Part shown: in pieces, positions 53,305-61,865 of the stretch
Layout: the number at the start of each line of letters is the position of its first letter
How positions within the stretch are numbered: the first letter of the stretch is position 1
Assembly: GCF_900116905.1 (NCBI RefSeq)
Contig: NZ_FPCG01000010.1
Coordinates: forward strand, 80,870-144,869
From: Micrococcus terreus
Lineage (GTDB): Bacteria; Actinomycetota; Actinomycetes; Actinomycetales; Micrococcaceae
DNA: 64,000 nucleotides
Reading direction: 5' to 3'
The notes under the pieces: generated by a model
Database searches by the model: none
Seen by the model: only the letters and a program-made list of their open reading frames with translations
What the model was told of the DNA's origin: nothing
Translations under genes and position numbers: made by a program

Positions 53305-54237
53305 TCAGCCGTCCAGTTCAGCGCGCGACGGCGGGTCCGCACCCGGGCGTGAGGAGGTCACCGCGGCAGCCCGCGCGGCATAGCGCAGGACGTCCTCCGT
53401 GTCCTGGACGCTGATCCGGTTCAGCGCCTCCCGGTGGGCCGCGCCCAGCAGGCCCCGGTCCTTCAGGGCGGTGAGCAGCGCGGCGGTGAAGGAGTCTCCG
53501 GCACCCACGGTGTCCTCGACCTCCACGGGGACGGTGGGCACCTGCACGATCCCCTCGGCGGTGGCGCACAGGATGTCCTGGGCACCGCGGGTCACCACCA
53601 CCAGGGCGGGCTCCACCTGCTGCCAGGCCACGATCGACTCCTCGATGGTGCGGTCCGGGTAGAGCCACTTCAGGTCTTCGTCCGAGGCGTGCACGATGTC
53701 CGTCAGGGCCACGATCTCCTCAGCCCGGCGCCGGGCGGCGGCACGGTCCTGGACCAGGGTGGGACGGCAGTTGGGGTCGTAGCTGATGGTGACCGTGGGT
53801 TCGATCCGCTCCAGCAGCTCCATCACGGTGCTGGCCCCGGGCTCGAGCATGGTGGCGATGGACCCGGTGTGCACGTGGGTCAGACCCCCGTCCACGGAGA
53901 GCCCGTGCTCCACCTCGGCCGCAGCCGGGAGGGTCCAGTCCATGGTGAAGCCGTAGCTGGCGGCGCCGGTGGGGTCCAGCCGGGCCGTGGCCACAGAGGT
54001 GGGGGCCTGGTCAGCCTCGAGCACGCTGCGCACGGAGTTGGCCTGCAGGTGCTGTTCGATCATGGTGCCGTACTCATCCTGACCCCAGCGCCCCACGAAG
54101 AGGACCTCCTCGCCGAGCCGGGCCAGTCCGACGGCCACGTTCAGGGGACTTCCGCCCACGTGGGCCCGGGGATCGGCGGTGTCTGAGACCACCACATCCA
54201 CCAGTGCCTCACCGATCACCGCCACCACGTCTGCCAC
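53305..54237 (-). CDS. PfkB-family carbohydrate kinase (fructokinase-like)
   Basis: 310 residues. GGSPLNVAVGLARLG is the PfkB signature 1 region and DTVGAGDSFTAALL signature 2 with the catalytic Asp of GAGD. Sugar phosphorylation with ATP; similarity is closest to fructokinases. GTG start with TACCGT 6 nt upstream. Divergent from the NCS2 permease. Confidence 0.9.
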   Translation of the reverse strand: MADVVAVIGEALVDVVVSDTADPRAHVGGSPLNVAVGLARLGEEVLFVGRWGQDEYGTMIEQHLQANSVRSVLEADQAPTSVATARLDPTGAASYGFTMDWTLPAAAEVEHGLSVDGGLTHVHTGSIATMLEPGASTVMELLERIEPTVTISYDPNCRPTLVQDRAAARRRAEEIVALTDIVHASDEDLKWLYPDRTIEESIVAWQQVEPALVVVTRGAQDILCATAEGIVQVPTVPVEVEDTVGAGDSFTAALLTALKDRGLLGAAHREALNRISVQDTEDVLRYAARAAAVTSSRPGADPPSRAELDG

Positions 54238-54243
54238 GCTTCA

Positions 54244-54249
54244 ACGGTA
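54244..54249 (-). promoter_or_regulatory. Leaderless -10 element of the sugar kinase gene
   Basis: TACCGT on the minus strand followed by 6 nt and the GTG at 54237. Confidence 0.55.
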
Positions 54250-54311
54250 CCCTACCGATGGGCCGCGAAACCGTGCCTGACCGCCCTCCCCAGTCCCCTC
54301 GAGAGGCCATC

Positions 54312-55658
54312 ATGACCGAGCAGAACCGCACCCTCGCCCAACGCCTCGGCGTGGCCTGGACCGTCCATGGAGACGGCCGCCGGATCACCCCTGGCGAGGT
54401 GGTGGCACCTGACGAGAGACTGGGCTGGTTCCAGACGGCCGGCGTCGGGGTCCAGCACGTGATGGCCATGTTCGGCGCCACCGTGCTGGTGCCCACGCTG
54501 ACCGGATTCCCCGTCACCGCAGCCCTGTTCTTCTCCGGGGTGGGCACCCTGCTGTTCCTGCTGATCACGCGCGGACGCGTGCCCTCCTACCTGGGCAGCT
54601 CCTTCGCGTTCATCGCCCCCATCGGTGCGGCCATGAACCAGCACGGCATGGGTGGAGCGCTCTTCGGGGTGCTGTCCACGGGCGTCGCGCTGTTCGTCGT
54701 CGGCGTGATCGTGCAGCGGGCTGGCGTGGGCTGGATCCACGCGCTGATGCCGCCGGTGGTGATGGGCACCATCGTGGCGCTGATCGGCCTGAACCTGGCC
54801 GGCGCCACCACCGCCGGCATGCAGGATGTCCCGCTGACCACCTTCGGCACCGCTCTGGCGATCGTGGTCTGCGCAGTGCTCTTCCGCGGGCTGCTGGGGC
54901 GTCTGTCGATCCTGCTGGGCATCGTGGTGGGCTACCTGATCGCGCTGGCGCAGGGCCAGGTGGACTTCACCCCGGTGGGCGAGGCGGACTGGTTCGGTCT
55001 GCCTCCGTTCCACGCCCCTGGCTTCCACCCGGACGTGCTGTTCCTGTTCCTGCCGGTGGTCCTGGTGCTGGTCGCGGAGAACATCGGCCACGTGCGCACG
55101 GTGGGCCTGATGACCGGGAGGGACCTGGACTCCTCCAATGGCCGGGCCCTGATGGCCGACGGTCTCTCCACCACCCTGTCCGGCCTGGGCGGCGGCGTGG
55201 GCACCACCACGTACGCGGAGAACATCGGGGTGATGGCCTCCTCACGCGTCTACTCCACCGCCGCGTACTGGGTGGCCGGGTTCACCGCGCTGGCACTGGC
55301 GTTCCTGCCCAAGTTCGGCGCACTGATCAACACCATCCCCGCAGGAGTGGCCGCCGGTGCGGGCATCATCCTCTACGGCATGATCGGCATCATGGGTGCG
55401 CGCATCTGGGTGCAGAACCGCGTGGACTTCTCCAACAGCATCTTCCTGATGACCGCCGGCGCCGGCCTGATCATCGCGATCGCCGACCCCCAGCTGGTGG
55501 CCTTCGGCATGACGTTCGGCGGCATCACTCTGGGCACCGCGGCGGCCCTGATCGTCTACCACCTGATGAGCGCGATCGCCCGGGCCCGCGGCACCGAGCC
55601 GGTCTCCCCCGAGGACGAGGACACCTACACCGCCTCCGAGCCGGGCCGCCTGGGCTGA
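54312..55658 (+). CDS. NCS2 family nucleobase (uracil/xanthine) permease
   Basis: 448 residues with about 12-14 membrane segments. VLVLVAENIGHVRTVGLMTG carries the conserved Glu of the substrate site and TTYAENIGVMASSRVYS the second half-site, the pattern of UraA-type symporters. GVQHVMAMFGATVLVP is the usual first helix. ATG 54312 with GAGAGG upstream; an in-frame ATG at 54258 is possible but would add 18 Arg/Pro-rich residues. gntK starts 4 bases after its stop. Confidence 0.92.
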   Translation: MTEQNRTLAQRLGVAWTVHGDGRRITPGEVVAPDERLGWFQTAGVGVQHVMAMFGATVLVPTLTGFPVTAALFFSGVGTLLFLLITRGRVPSYLGSSFAFIAPIGAAMNQHGMGGALFGVLSTGVALFVVGVIVQRAGVGWIHALMPPVVMGTIVALIGLNLAGATTAGMQDVPLTTFGTALAIVVCAVLFRGLLGRLSILLGIVVGYLIALAQGQVDFTPVGEADWFGLPPFHAPGFHPDVLFLFLPVVLVLVAENIGHVRTVGLMTGRDLDSSNGRALMADGLSTTLSGLGGGVGTTTYAENIGVMASSRVYSTAAYWVAGFTALALAFLPKFGALINTIPAGVAAGAGIILYGMIGIMGARIWVQNRVDFSNSIFLMTAGAGLIIAIADPQLVAFGMTFGGITLGTAAALIVYHLMSAIARARGTEPVSPEDEDTYTASEPGRLG

Positions 55659-55662
55659 GTCG

Positions 55663-56166
55663 ATGCGCGCGCACCTGGTCATCTCTGGTCCGTCCGGCTC
55701 CGGCAAGTCCACCGTGGGGCGGCTGGTGGCCACACAGCTGGGGCGCGTGTGGCTGGAGGGGGATGCGTTCCACCCGGTGCAGAACCGGAACCGGATGGCC
55801 GAGGGGATCGCGCTCACCGATGAGGACCGGGCACCGTGGCTGGACCGGCTTGCGCAGGAGCTGCGCCGGCTCGGCGATCTGGGACTGCCCGCCGTCCTCG
55901 CCTGCTCTGCGCTGAAGCGGTCCTACCGCGACGTGCTGCGCGGCTGCGGGCACCCAGTGACGGTGGTGCAGCTGCAGGTCTCCCCGGAGGATCTGGCCGC
56001 CCGGGTGGCCGCCCGGCGAGCGCACTTCATGCCCACCTCCCTGCTGGCCAGCCAGATCGCGCTGATGGAGCCGCTCGAACCGGACGAGGACGGCGTCTCC
56101 GTGCCGACCGGTGCAGACGCGCAGTCCACCGCGGCCGCTGTGCTGACGGCTCTGGATCCGGGCTGA
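55663..56166 (+). CDS. gntK: Gluconokinase
   Basis: Phosphorylates gluconate to 6-phosphogluconate for the pentose phosphate pathway. 167 residues. P-loop GPSGSGKST (9-17), WLEGDAFHP, ACSALKRSYRD and HFMPTSLLASQIALMEPLE near the C-terminus are all family marks. It starts 4 bases after the permease stop and is probably cotranscribed with it, although the functional link is not obvious. Confidence 0.94.
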   Translation: MRAHLVISGPSGSGKSTVGRLVATQLGRVWLEGDAFHPVQNRNRMAEGIALTDEDRAPWLDRLAQELRRLGDLGLPAVLACSALKRSYRDVLRGCGHPVTVVQLQVSPEDLAARVAARRAHFMPTSLLASQIALMEPLEPDEDGVSVPTGADAQSTAAAVLTALDPG

Positions 56167-56333
56167 CCGGCGGTGACGGCAGGGGGCCGGCTCGAGCGCT
56201 CGGTCTGGGAACCCCAGAGCACCCCGTCGGAGTCTCCGGCGTCGGCGAACTCGAAAAAGTCCATGGTGGTCAGGGCCCGGTTCGCCGCGATCGGCTCCAC
56301 CTCTGGCGGGAGGGACCTGAAGGTCCGGTCTTG

Positions 56334-56392
56334 CACCCTCTTCCCGGAAACTCACCCCTCCCCAGGGAGGTGAGGATCCGGGCCGGGGGTGA
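56334..56392. repeat. Palindromic repeat P2, likely bidirectional terminator
   Basis: Imperfect hairpin (CTCACC 56351-56356 with GGTGAG 56369-56374, CTCCC with GGGAG inside) between convergent genes. It shares CCGGAAAC and the identical 15-nt CCGGGCCGGGGGTGA end (56378-56392) with the element at 8150-8207. The rest of the gap 56167-56413 holds nothing I can identify. Confidence 0.65.
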
Positions 56393-56413
56393 GAGACGGC
56401 GGCTTGGACTGAC

Positions 56414-57289
56414 TCAGCCGCGCGCCAGGTGGACCAGCACGCCCCAGCCGTTGCTCAACAGGTGCACCAGGATGACCATCGTCAGGTTGCGGTAGCGCCA
56501 CCACAGCACGCCCACGAACCAGCCGAAGGTGCCCTGCACGGCGATCACCTGCGCCACATCCAGCCAGATCTGCCCGGTCCCGTGGCTGCCCAGGTGCATC
56601 AGTCCGAACAACACTGAGGTCACCCCGATCCCGGCCCACACTCCCAGTCCCGCCTCCAGCCGGGTCTGCAGCCACCGGCGGAAGAACAGCTCCTCCCCCA
56701 CACTGGCCGTGAGTGCCGTGGCCGTCGCGGCGATGATCAGGAAGGTGGGGTCCACATCCCCCGGGTCGTAGATCGGATTCCACGGTGCCAGCTCTGCCAG
56801 GAGGAACCAGACCACCACGACGACGGCCGGCGCCCACCAGCGCCAGGCGCCGGATCCGCGGTGGATGCGGACCGATCGGCGCACCGTGAGCACCAGCAGT
56901 GCCGGCAGCGCGATCAGCAGGGCGGCCTTGGCCAGAATGTAGTCCTCGTTGCGCCAGGGGACCATGGCGGCGCCGGCGGTGAACACCAGGAACAGCACCA
57001 GCAGTCCGAAATTGGAGACGATCAGCCGGCCGCGATCAACGGCCTGTGCCGGCAAAGGCTCAGGGCGCCGAGGCAGCAGGAGGGTCAGCATGATGCCTGC
57101 CGCGGAGGGCAGCAGCAGCGTCCAGAGGGCCGGGGTGGCGGCGGTGGAGTCTGAGGAGGCGATCACCCCGTCCGGAGCGGCCACCAGCATGGTGATGATG
57201 CTGGCCACGGTCAGGCCCAGGGCGCCGAGGAACAGCGCCCGTCCCCACTGTGGTCTGATCAAAGGTGTGGTGTGAACCGTCTGATCCAC
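56414..57289 (-). CDS. CPBP family intramembrane metalloprotease (Rce1/Abi type)
   Basis: 291 residues, about eight membrane segments. Motif 1 EEXXXR is VGEELFFRRWL, motif 2 is FGLMHLGSH and motif 3 VHLLSNGW, so the putative Glu and His catalytic residues are present. Substrate unknown; some relatives process prenylated or peptide substrates. I set the start at GTG 57289 because AGGAGGGG lies 5 nt upstream; the GTG at 57310 would place that site inside the gene. Confidence 0.88.
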   Translation of the reverse strand: MDQTVHTTPLIRPQWGRALFLGALGLTVASIITMLVAAPDGVIASSDSTAATPALWTLLLPSAAGIMLTLLLPRRPEPLPAQAVDRGRLIVSNFGLLVLFLVFTAGAAMVPWRNEDYILAKAALLIALPALLVLTVRRSVRIHRGSGAWRWWAPAVVVVVWFLLAELAPWNPIYDPGDVDPTFLIIAATATALTASVGEELFFRRWLQTRLEAGLGVWAGIGVTSVLFGLMHLGSHGTGQIWLDVAQVIAVQGTFGWFVGVLWWRYRNLTMVILVHLLSNGWGVLVHLARG

Positions 57290-57294
57290 GGCGT

Positions 57295-57302
57295 CCCCTC
57301 CT
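57295..57302 (-). promoter_or_regulatory. Ribosome binding site that sets the CPBP protease start
   Basis: AGGAGGGG on the minus strand, 5 nt before the GTG at 57289. Confidence 0.6.
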
Positions 57303-57332
57303 GTGGTCACCTGCTGTGTTCGACGGCTGATG

Positions 57333-58157
57333 TCAGCCCCTCGAGGAGCCCGGGCGGCGGCCCTTGGCGGCCCCTACGAAGTCCTGGATCAGCTGCGAGT
57401 CCAGCTCGCGCAGCCAGGCCAGGCCCACCTGCCAGCCGGGGTGGCCCTGGGGGGCCTCTGCCTGGACCATCGGCAGGACCACCACGTCCTTGCGGCCGAA
57501 CTGGCGGGCCACCGAGGCCGGCAGCACCGTGTGCCCCACGCCGGTGGCGACGATCTCCACGGCCATCCGCTCGCCCGAACCCGGAGTCTCCGGGGCGTCC
57601 AGGGGATCCTCCGGGATGGGCGGGGCGAACCGTGCCGGGTCCATCAGCTCCTCCGGGTCCAGCTCGCTGGCCGGGACGGGACCGTCGGTCTCCACGTCCC
57701 ACGCGGCGAGCAGGTGATCCTTGCCCACGCAGACCACCGGGGACTCCTCGTAGAACTGCACCACATGCACCGTGTCCGGATCGATCCCACCGGCCCGCAG
57801 GTGCTCCTGCGGCGTGGAGTCCAGGGGCCACCGGAGATAGCCGACCATCGGCAGCCCTCGCTGCCCAGCCCCCCCATCACCGGGAGCCAGCAGGAGAAAC
57901 TGCGCGCCGTCGTCGTGGTGAAGCTGCTGGATCCGGCGCTCCCGCGAGGTGAACCGGTCCACCCATTTGGAGGGCGTGGCGCCCGGGATGGTGGTCAGGA
58001 AGAGCGTCTCCGGGACGATGTCCGGCACAGCTGGCGAGGCGATCTTCCGCGAGGCGGTTCTCTGCTGGAGCTGCCGCTGCGCTTGGGACGCCTGCGTGGA
58101 CCGGCCCGGCCGAGCAGGGCGGGCGCTGCGGGCGGGCTTGCCGGATCGGCGCGCCAT
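57333..58157 (-). CDS. LysR-type substrate-binding domain protein without a DNA-binding domain
   Basis: 274 residues. A 45-residue Arg/Ala/Pro-rich, basic N-terminus replaces the usual winged helix. From LFLTTIPGATPSKWVDRF onward it follows the periplasmic-binding-protein fold of LysR effector domains, with GERMAVEIVATGVGHTVLPAS as the second lobe. Stand-alone LysR effector domains of this kind occur in actinobacteria with unknown function. The basic tail might bind nucleic acid. Lies 43 bases upstream of the CPBP gene on the same strand. Confidence 0.65.
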   Translation of the reverse strand: MARRSGKPARSARPARPGRSTQASQAQRQLQQRTASRKIASPAVPDIVPETLFLTTIPGATPSKWVDRFTSRERRIQQLHHDDGAQFLLLAPGDGGAGQRGLPMVGYLRWPLDSTPQEHLRAGGIDPDTVHVVQFYEESPVVCVGKDHLLAAWDVETDGPVPASELDPEELMDPARFAPPIPEDPLDAPETPGSGERMAVEIVATGVGHTVLPASVARQFGRKDVVVLPMVQAEAPQGHPGWQVGLAWLRELDSQLIQDFVGAAKGRRPGSSRG

Positions 58158-58193
58158 CGGGTCCTCCTGGGTGGGGTGCGGTCGGCTCGGATG

Positions 58194-58780
58194 TCAGTCT
58201 AGGGTCCAGCGGGCACCCGGTGCCATGGTGGCGAAGCGCTCTCGGAACGCCGTGGGGGTGGTGCCCAACTGGCGGGCGAAGGCCCGGCGCAGAGTCTCAT
58301 CCGAGCCGAATCCGCTGCGCTGAGCCACCCGGGTGACGGTGTGCCCCTCCAGGATCAGCGCCCGGGCGGCATCCAGCCGCACACGCTCGAGCCACTGGGA
58401 CGGCGTGGTCCCCGTCTCCGCGCGGAACAGCCGATTCAGATGACGCACACTCACCCCGGCACGGTCGGCCATCCCGGAGACGGTGTGCTGGGCCGCAGGA
58501 TAGGCCTGGACGGACTCCATCAGCTCGCGCAGCACACTGTCCTGGGCGAGCGGACCGCTCAGCGCGGCGGAGAACTGGGACTGGCCGCCCGGCCGCTGCA
58601 TGAACACCACCAACTCCTGGGCCACGGAACGGGCCGCCTCCGCCCCGGCGTCCTCCTCCACCAGGGCCAGGGCCAGATCGATCCCGGCACTGATGCCGGC
58701 GGAGGTGAGGAACCGTCCGTCGCGGATGTGGATGACGTCCGGCTCCACGCTGATCCGCGGGTATCGCCGGGCCAAGGTCT
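58194..58780 (-). pseudogene. GlxA-type (DJ-1/PfpI plus AraC) regulator, N-terminus missing
   Basis: The last half of a GlxA family activator: the end of the DJ-1/PfpI domain (TLARRYPRISVEPDVIHIRD, TSAGISAGIDLALALVEE) and a complete AraC double helix-turn-helix (TVSGMADRAGVSVRHLNRLF, VAQRSGFGSDETLRRAFARQ). Full-length relatives are about 320 residues; about 195 remain. Homology stops near 58780, where the opposite strand begins the remnant of an HD-domain gene. There is an ATG in frame at 58826, but what lies before the junction belongs to the other gene read backwards. Confidence 0.8.
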
Positions 58781-59103
58781 GGCAGGCCATCGCCCTGCAC
58801 ACCACCCCGGAGATCCCGCTGCTCATGGCCCCGGAGGTCGCCCTGGTGACCCGCGGCGTGGAGCTGGACGTGCTGGGGATCGGCTACGACGCCATTACCG
58901 ACGAGCAGCGCGCCTCCGTGGTGGAGGCCCACCCCCGCCCGAACTTCAAGAAGGAGATCCTGGCCGCCTTCACCGAGGGCCTCAAGGACCGCCCGGACAC
59001 CACCTTCGGCAACGTCAAGGCCGATGTGCTCCAGCACTTCCTGCCCGGCTTCGAGCGCGGAGACTTCGTCGAGGTCATCCAGGAGTCCGACTGGGCCGAG
59101 TGA
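58772..59103 (+). pseudogene. HD-domain (cyanamide hydratase-like) hydrolase, N-terminus missing
   Basis: Only the C-terminal part remains: KVWQAIALHTTPEIPLLMAP, then ALVTRGVELDVLGIGYDAIT and ending FEVIQESDW-like (FVEVIQESDWAE). The HD metal motif itself is missing. It reads away from the GlxA remnant, and both lack their 5' halves, which indicates a single deletion that removed the divergent promoter region and both gene starts. Upstream in-frame ATGs at 58600 and beyond belong to the opposite strand. Confidence 0.7.
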
Positions 59104-59135
59104 TCTCGCCCCGGTGACCTCACCCTGGTGACCGA

Positions 59136-59173
59136 ACGGCCACGGCCTGACTCATCCGTCAGGCCGTGGCCGT
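59136..59173. terminator. Strong bidirectional terminator hairpin
   Basis: 16-nt perfect arms ACGGCCACGGCCTGAC (59136-59151) and its complement (59158-59173), loop 6 nt, between the HD remnant and the CNNM gene, which are convergent. TCGTCGTT follows on the plus strand. Confidence 0.8.
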
Positions 59174-59201
59174 CGTCGTTCCTCTGGGTCGAGGTGGTTG
59201 A

Positions 59202-60233
59202 TCAGACCGTTCCGGCGGACCCGTTGGGGGTCACCAGGATCCGCTGCAGGAAGTCGGCCACGGTGACCACCCCCACGAACCGGTCCTGGTCCATCACCGC
59301 CACCAGCTGCTCGCCCTGCTGACGCAGTGCCGCAAGGGCCTCATGCAGCGGGGTCTGCGCAGGCAGGGTGAAGGCCGGGCGAGCCAGCTCGGAGGCCCTG
59401 CGATCGACGGGTTCCATCAGGGTGTCGCGCACATGCACCACGCCCGGCGCACCGCCCTGGGGGTCGGCGATCAGGATGCGCAGGTGTCCGGTGCGGGAGG
59501 CCGCGGCCTGCAGGTCCGCCACCGTGGCGTCCGGCAGCACCGCCGTGGGCGTGGCCTGCCGGTCCAGCAGATCACCCACCGTCCGGTCCTGCAGCTCGAA
59601 CACCCCGGCCAGCTGACCGTGGTACTCCGGCTCCAGCGCGCCCTCTGAGGCCGAATGCTCCACCAGATGGCGGATGGTCTCCGCGTCCTGGCCTCCCACG
59701 GCGGCGCGATCCACCGGGGTCACGCCGCTGGCGGCCACCAGGCGATTGGCCACCTTGTTGACCCAGATCAGCAGCGGACGCAGGAACCAGATGTAGGCCC
59801 GGGTGGGACCGGCCGTCACCTTCGCCGCGGTCTCGGGATGCGCGATGGCCCAGGACTTGGGCGCCATCTCGCCGACCACCAGGTGCAGGAAGGTCACGAA
59901 CAGCAGGGAGAGCAGGAACGCGGCAGTGTCCGCGATCTGTTCCGGCACACCCCAGCCGCTCAGGACCGGTCCGAGCCAGGCATCGACAGCGGGTTTGGTC
60001 ACGGCACCGAGCGCGAAGGTGCACACCGTGATGCCCAGCTGGGCCCCGGCGAGCATGACCGTGAGCTCATTGATGCTGCGCAGGGCAGACCGGGCCGAGC
60101 GGCTGGTCTGCGCGTCCTCCTCCAGCCGGTGGCGGCGAGCACCCAGCAGCGAGAACTCGATGATCACGAACATCGCGCTGAGCACGATCAGCGCCGCGGT
60201 CACCGCAGTGACGATCAGGGGATTCTGCATCAT
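59202..60233 (-). CDS. CNNM/CBS-domain transporter-like protein (hemolysin C family)
   Basis: 343 residues. The N-terminal CNNM domain (about 1-190) has three or four membrane helices with FVIIEFSLLGARRHRLEE and LHLVVGEMAPKSWAIAHPE; two CBS repeats follow (about 210-340: FELQDRTVGDLLDRQATPT and TLPAQTPLHEALAALRQQG). No CorC/HlyC domain at the C-terminus. Members are implicated in magnesium or cobalt export. ATGA overlap with the gene before it. Confidence 0.9.
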   Translation of the reverse strand: MMQNPLIVTAVTAALIVLSAMFVIIEFSLLGARRHRLEEDAQTSRSARSALRSINELTVMLAGAQLGITVCTFALGAVTKPAVDAWLGPVLSGWGVPEQIADTAAFLLSLLFVTFLHLVVGEMAPKSWAIAHPETAAKVTAGPTRAYIWFLRPLLIWVNKVANRLVAASGVTPVDRAAVGGQDAETIRHLVEHSASEGALEPEYHGQLAGVFELQDRTVGDLLDRQATPTAVLPDATVADLQAAASRTGHLRILIADPQGGAPGVVHVRDTLMEPVDRRASELARPAFTLPAQTPLHEALAALRQQGEQLVAVMDQDRFVGVVTVADFLQRILVTPNGSAGTV

Positions 60234-61642
60234 CGTCCTGCCTCGCTCTCATCTGCGCTGTCCGCCATCTCGGACGGCTCCGGCCGGGCGCCGGGGATCT
60301 CCTCCAGGCGCACCACCAGTTCGCTCGGGACGTGGCGGCTGACCTCCGTCACCTCGACGATGAGGTCGCGGTGCAGCGGCTCGTCCAGGGACAGGTCCCG
60401 TGGATCGTCCGGCAACGCGATCCTCACCTCCTGACCCTCCTCGGGCAACTCGCCCAGTTCGGCGATGACGAGTCCGGACACGGTCTCGAAGTCACCCTCC
60501 GGCAACGGGTGTCCCACGGCCCGCTCCAGCTCGTCCACGTGGACGTCGCCGGCCAGGCGCCAGGTGTCATCGCGTTCGGACTCCACCTCGGGGGCCGGGT
60601 CGGTGTCATGCTCGTCGGTGAGCTCGCCGACCAGCTCCTCGGCCAGGTCCTCCACGGTGAGGACCCCGGCAAAGCCGCCGTACTCGTCGATCACACAGGC
60701 CATCTGATTCCGGGTGCTGGAGAGCTCCTCGAGGGCGTCCGGCAGGGGCATCAGCGTGGGCACCACCAGGGGTTCCCGCATCAGCTCCGTGACGGGGGCC
60801 GGGTCGTCCACGGGACGCTCCAGCAGGTCGATCAGGTGCACCACACCCAGCGGCTCCTGCTGGGCGGACACCACGGGGTAGCGAGTGTGGGCCTGCGCCA
60901 TGAGCGCACGGACCTCTCCCACGGTGGTCTCCGGGCCGACCACATCCACCCGGGCACGCGGGATCATGGCGTGCTCCACGTCCTCGGACGGGAAGTCCAG
61001 GATGCGGTCGATCAGGATGGAGAACTCCTCCGGCAGGTCTCCGCTCTCACGGGAGTCGGCCACGATCCGGTCCAGGTCCTCGGCGGTGGCCGTGGTGTCC
61101 ACGTCATGCACGGGCTCGATCCGCAGCAGACGCAGCAGGGCATCGGCGGACTTGTCGAAGACCACGATCAGCCAGCCGAACACCTTCAGGTAGATCAGCG
61201 TGGAGCGGGCCAGCGCCCGGGCCAGCGGACCGGGGTTGGCGATGGCCAGGTTCTTCGGATACAGCTCGCCGAAGATCATCTGGACCACGGTGGCCAGGGC
61301 CAGCACGCCCACGGTGCTGACGCCGATGGTCACGGCCGCCGGGATGCCCGCACCGCCGAGGATGTCGGACAGGGCCTGGCCGACCATCGGTTCGGCCACA
61401 TAGCCGACCAGCAGGCCGGTCACGGTGATGCCCAGCTGGGCGCCGGAGAGCATGAAGGAGGTGCGGCCGGTGACCTTCAGGGCCCGTTCGGCGGCGGCGT
61501 CTCCGGCTTTGGCCTCGGCCCGGAGGCGGACCCGGTCCACGGACATGTACGTGAACTCCTGGGCCACGAAGTAGCCGTTGGCGGCGATGATCACGCCGAT
61601 CACAGCCAGGCCGCCCACCAGGAGCAGGATGGAGTCGATCAC
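60230..61642 (-). CDS. CNNM/CBS-domain transporter-like protein with CorC_HlyC domain
   Basis: 470 residues. CNNM domain (ANGYFVAQEFTYMSVDRVRL, MIFGELYPKNLAIANPG), CBS pair (DVEHAMIPRARVDVVGPET, MPLPDALEELSSTRNQMACV) and a C-terminal CorC_HlyC domain (DTWRLAGDVHVDELERAVG). A longer paralogue of the next gene, and the pair is a common actinobacterial arrangement suggesting a heteromeric membrane complex for divalent cations. GTG start directly after GGAG. Confidence 0.9.
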   Translation of the reverse strand: MIDSILLLVGGLAVIGVIIAANGYFVAQEFTYMSVDRVRLRAEAKAGDAAAERALKVTGRTSFMLSGAQLGITVTGLLVGYVAEPMVGQALSDILGGAGIPAAVTIGVSTVGVLALATVVQMIFGELYPKNLAIANPGPLARALARSTLIYLKVFGWLIVVFDKSADALLRLLRIEPVHDVDTTATAEDLDRIVADSRESGDLPEEFSILIDRILDFPSEDVEHAMIPRARVDVVGPETTVGEVRALMAQAHTRYPVVSAQQEPLGVVHLIDLLERPVDDPAPVTELMREPLVVPTLMPLPDALEELSSTRNQMACVIDEYGGFAGVLTVEDLAEELVGELTDEHDTDPAPEVESERDDTWRLAGDVHVDELERAVGHPLPEGDFETVSGLVIAELGELPEEGQEVRIALPDDPRDLSLDEPLHRDLIVEVTEVSRHVPSELVVRLEEIPGARPEPSEMADSADESEAGR

Positions 61643-61715
61643 CTCCGGCCCCCGATCCTCGGGCCGGACTGCGTCAGATCAGCAGGTTCGGCGTACGTGC
61701 AACTACAACTGTCGC

Positions 61716-61736
61716 CCGGGTCGTCGGACGACCCGG
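61716..61736. promoter_or_regulatory. Near-perfect palindrome upstream of the CNNM operon
   Basis: CCGGGTCGTC (61716-61725), one base, GACGACCCGG (61727-61736). It is in the 223-bp gap 61643-61865, 74 bases before the CNNM start, so it may be an operator or, for the transporter remnant on the other side, a hairpin. Confidence 0.35.
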
Positions 61737-61865
61737 TGCGCGGCAGTGATCGATTCATCTGGGGTTTCTCAACTCCGTGTTCGGTGACAGGTCAACGGGA
61801 GAATTTTACCGACATCCCGTCTGCACCGCCACAGCCTTCCCACACGCCCGGGCCCGCAACCCGCC

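Noticed and set aside
55923..56336. A 137-codon minus-strand frame overlapping the end of gntK
   Set aside because: Most of it is antisense to gntK; the non-overlapping part has no motif, and the convergent hairpin P2 lies where its promoter would be.
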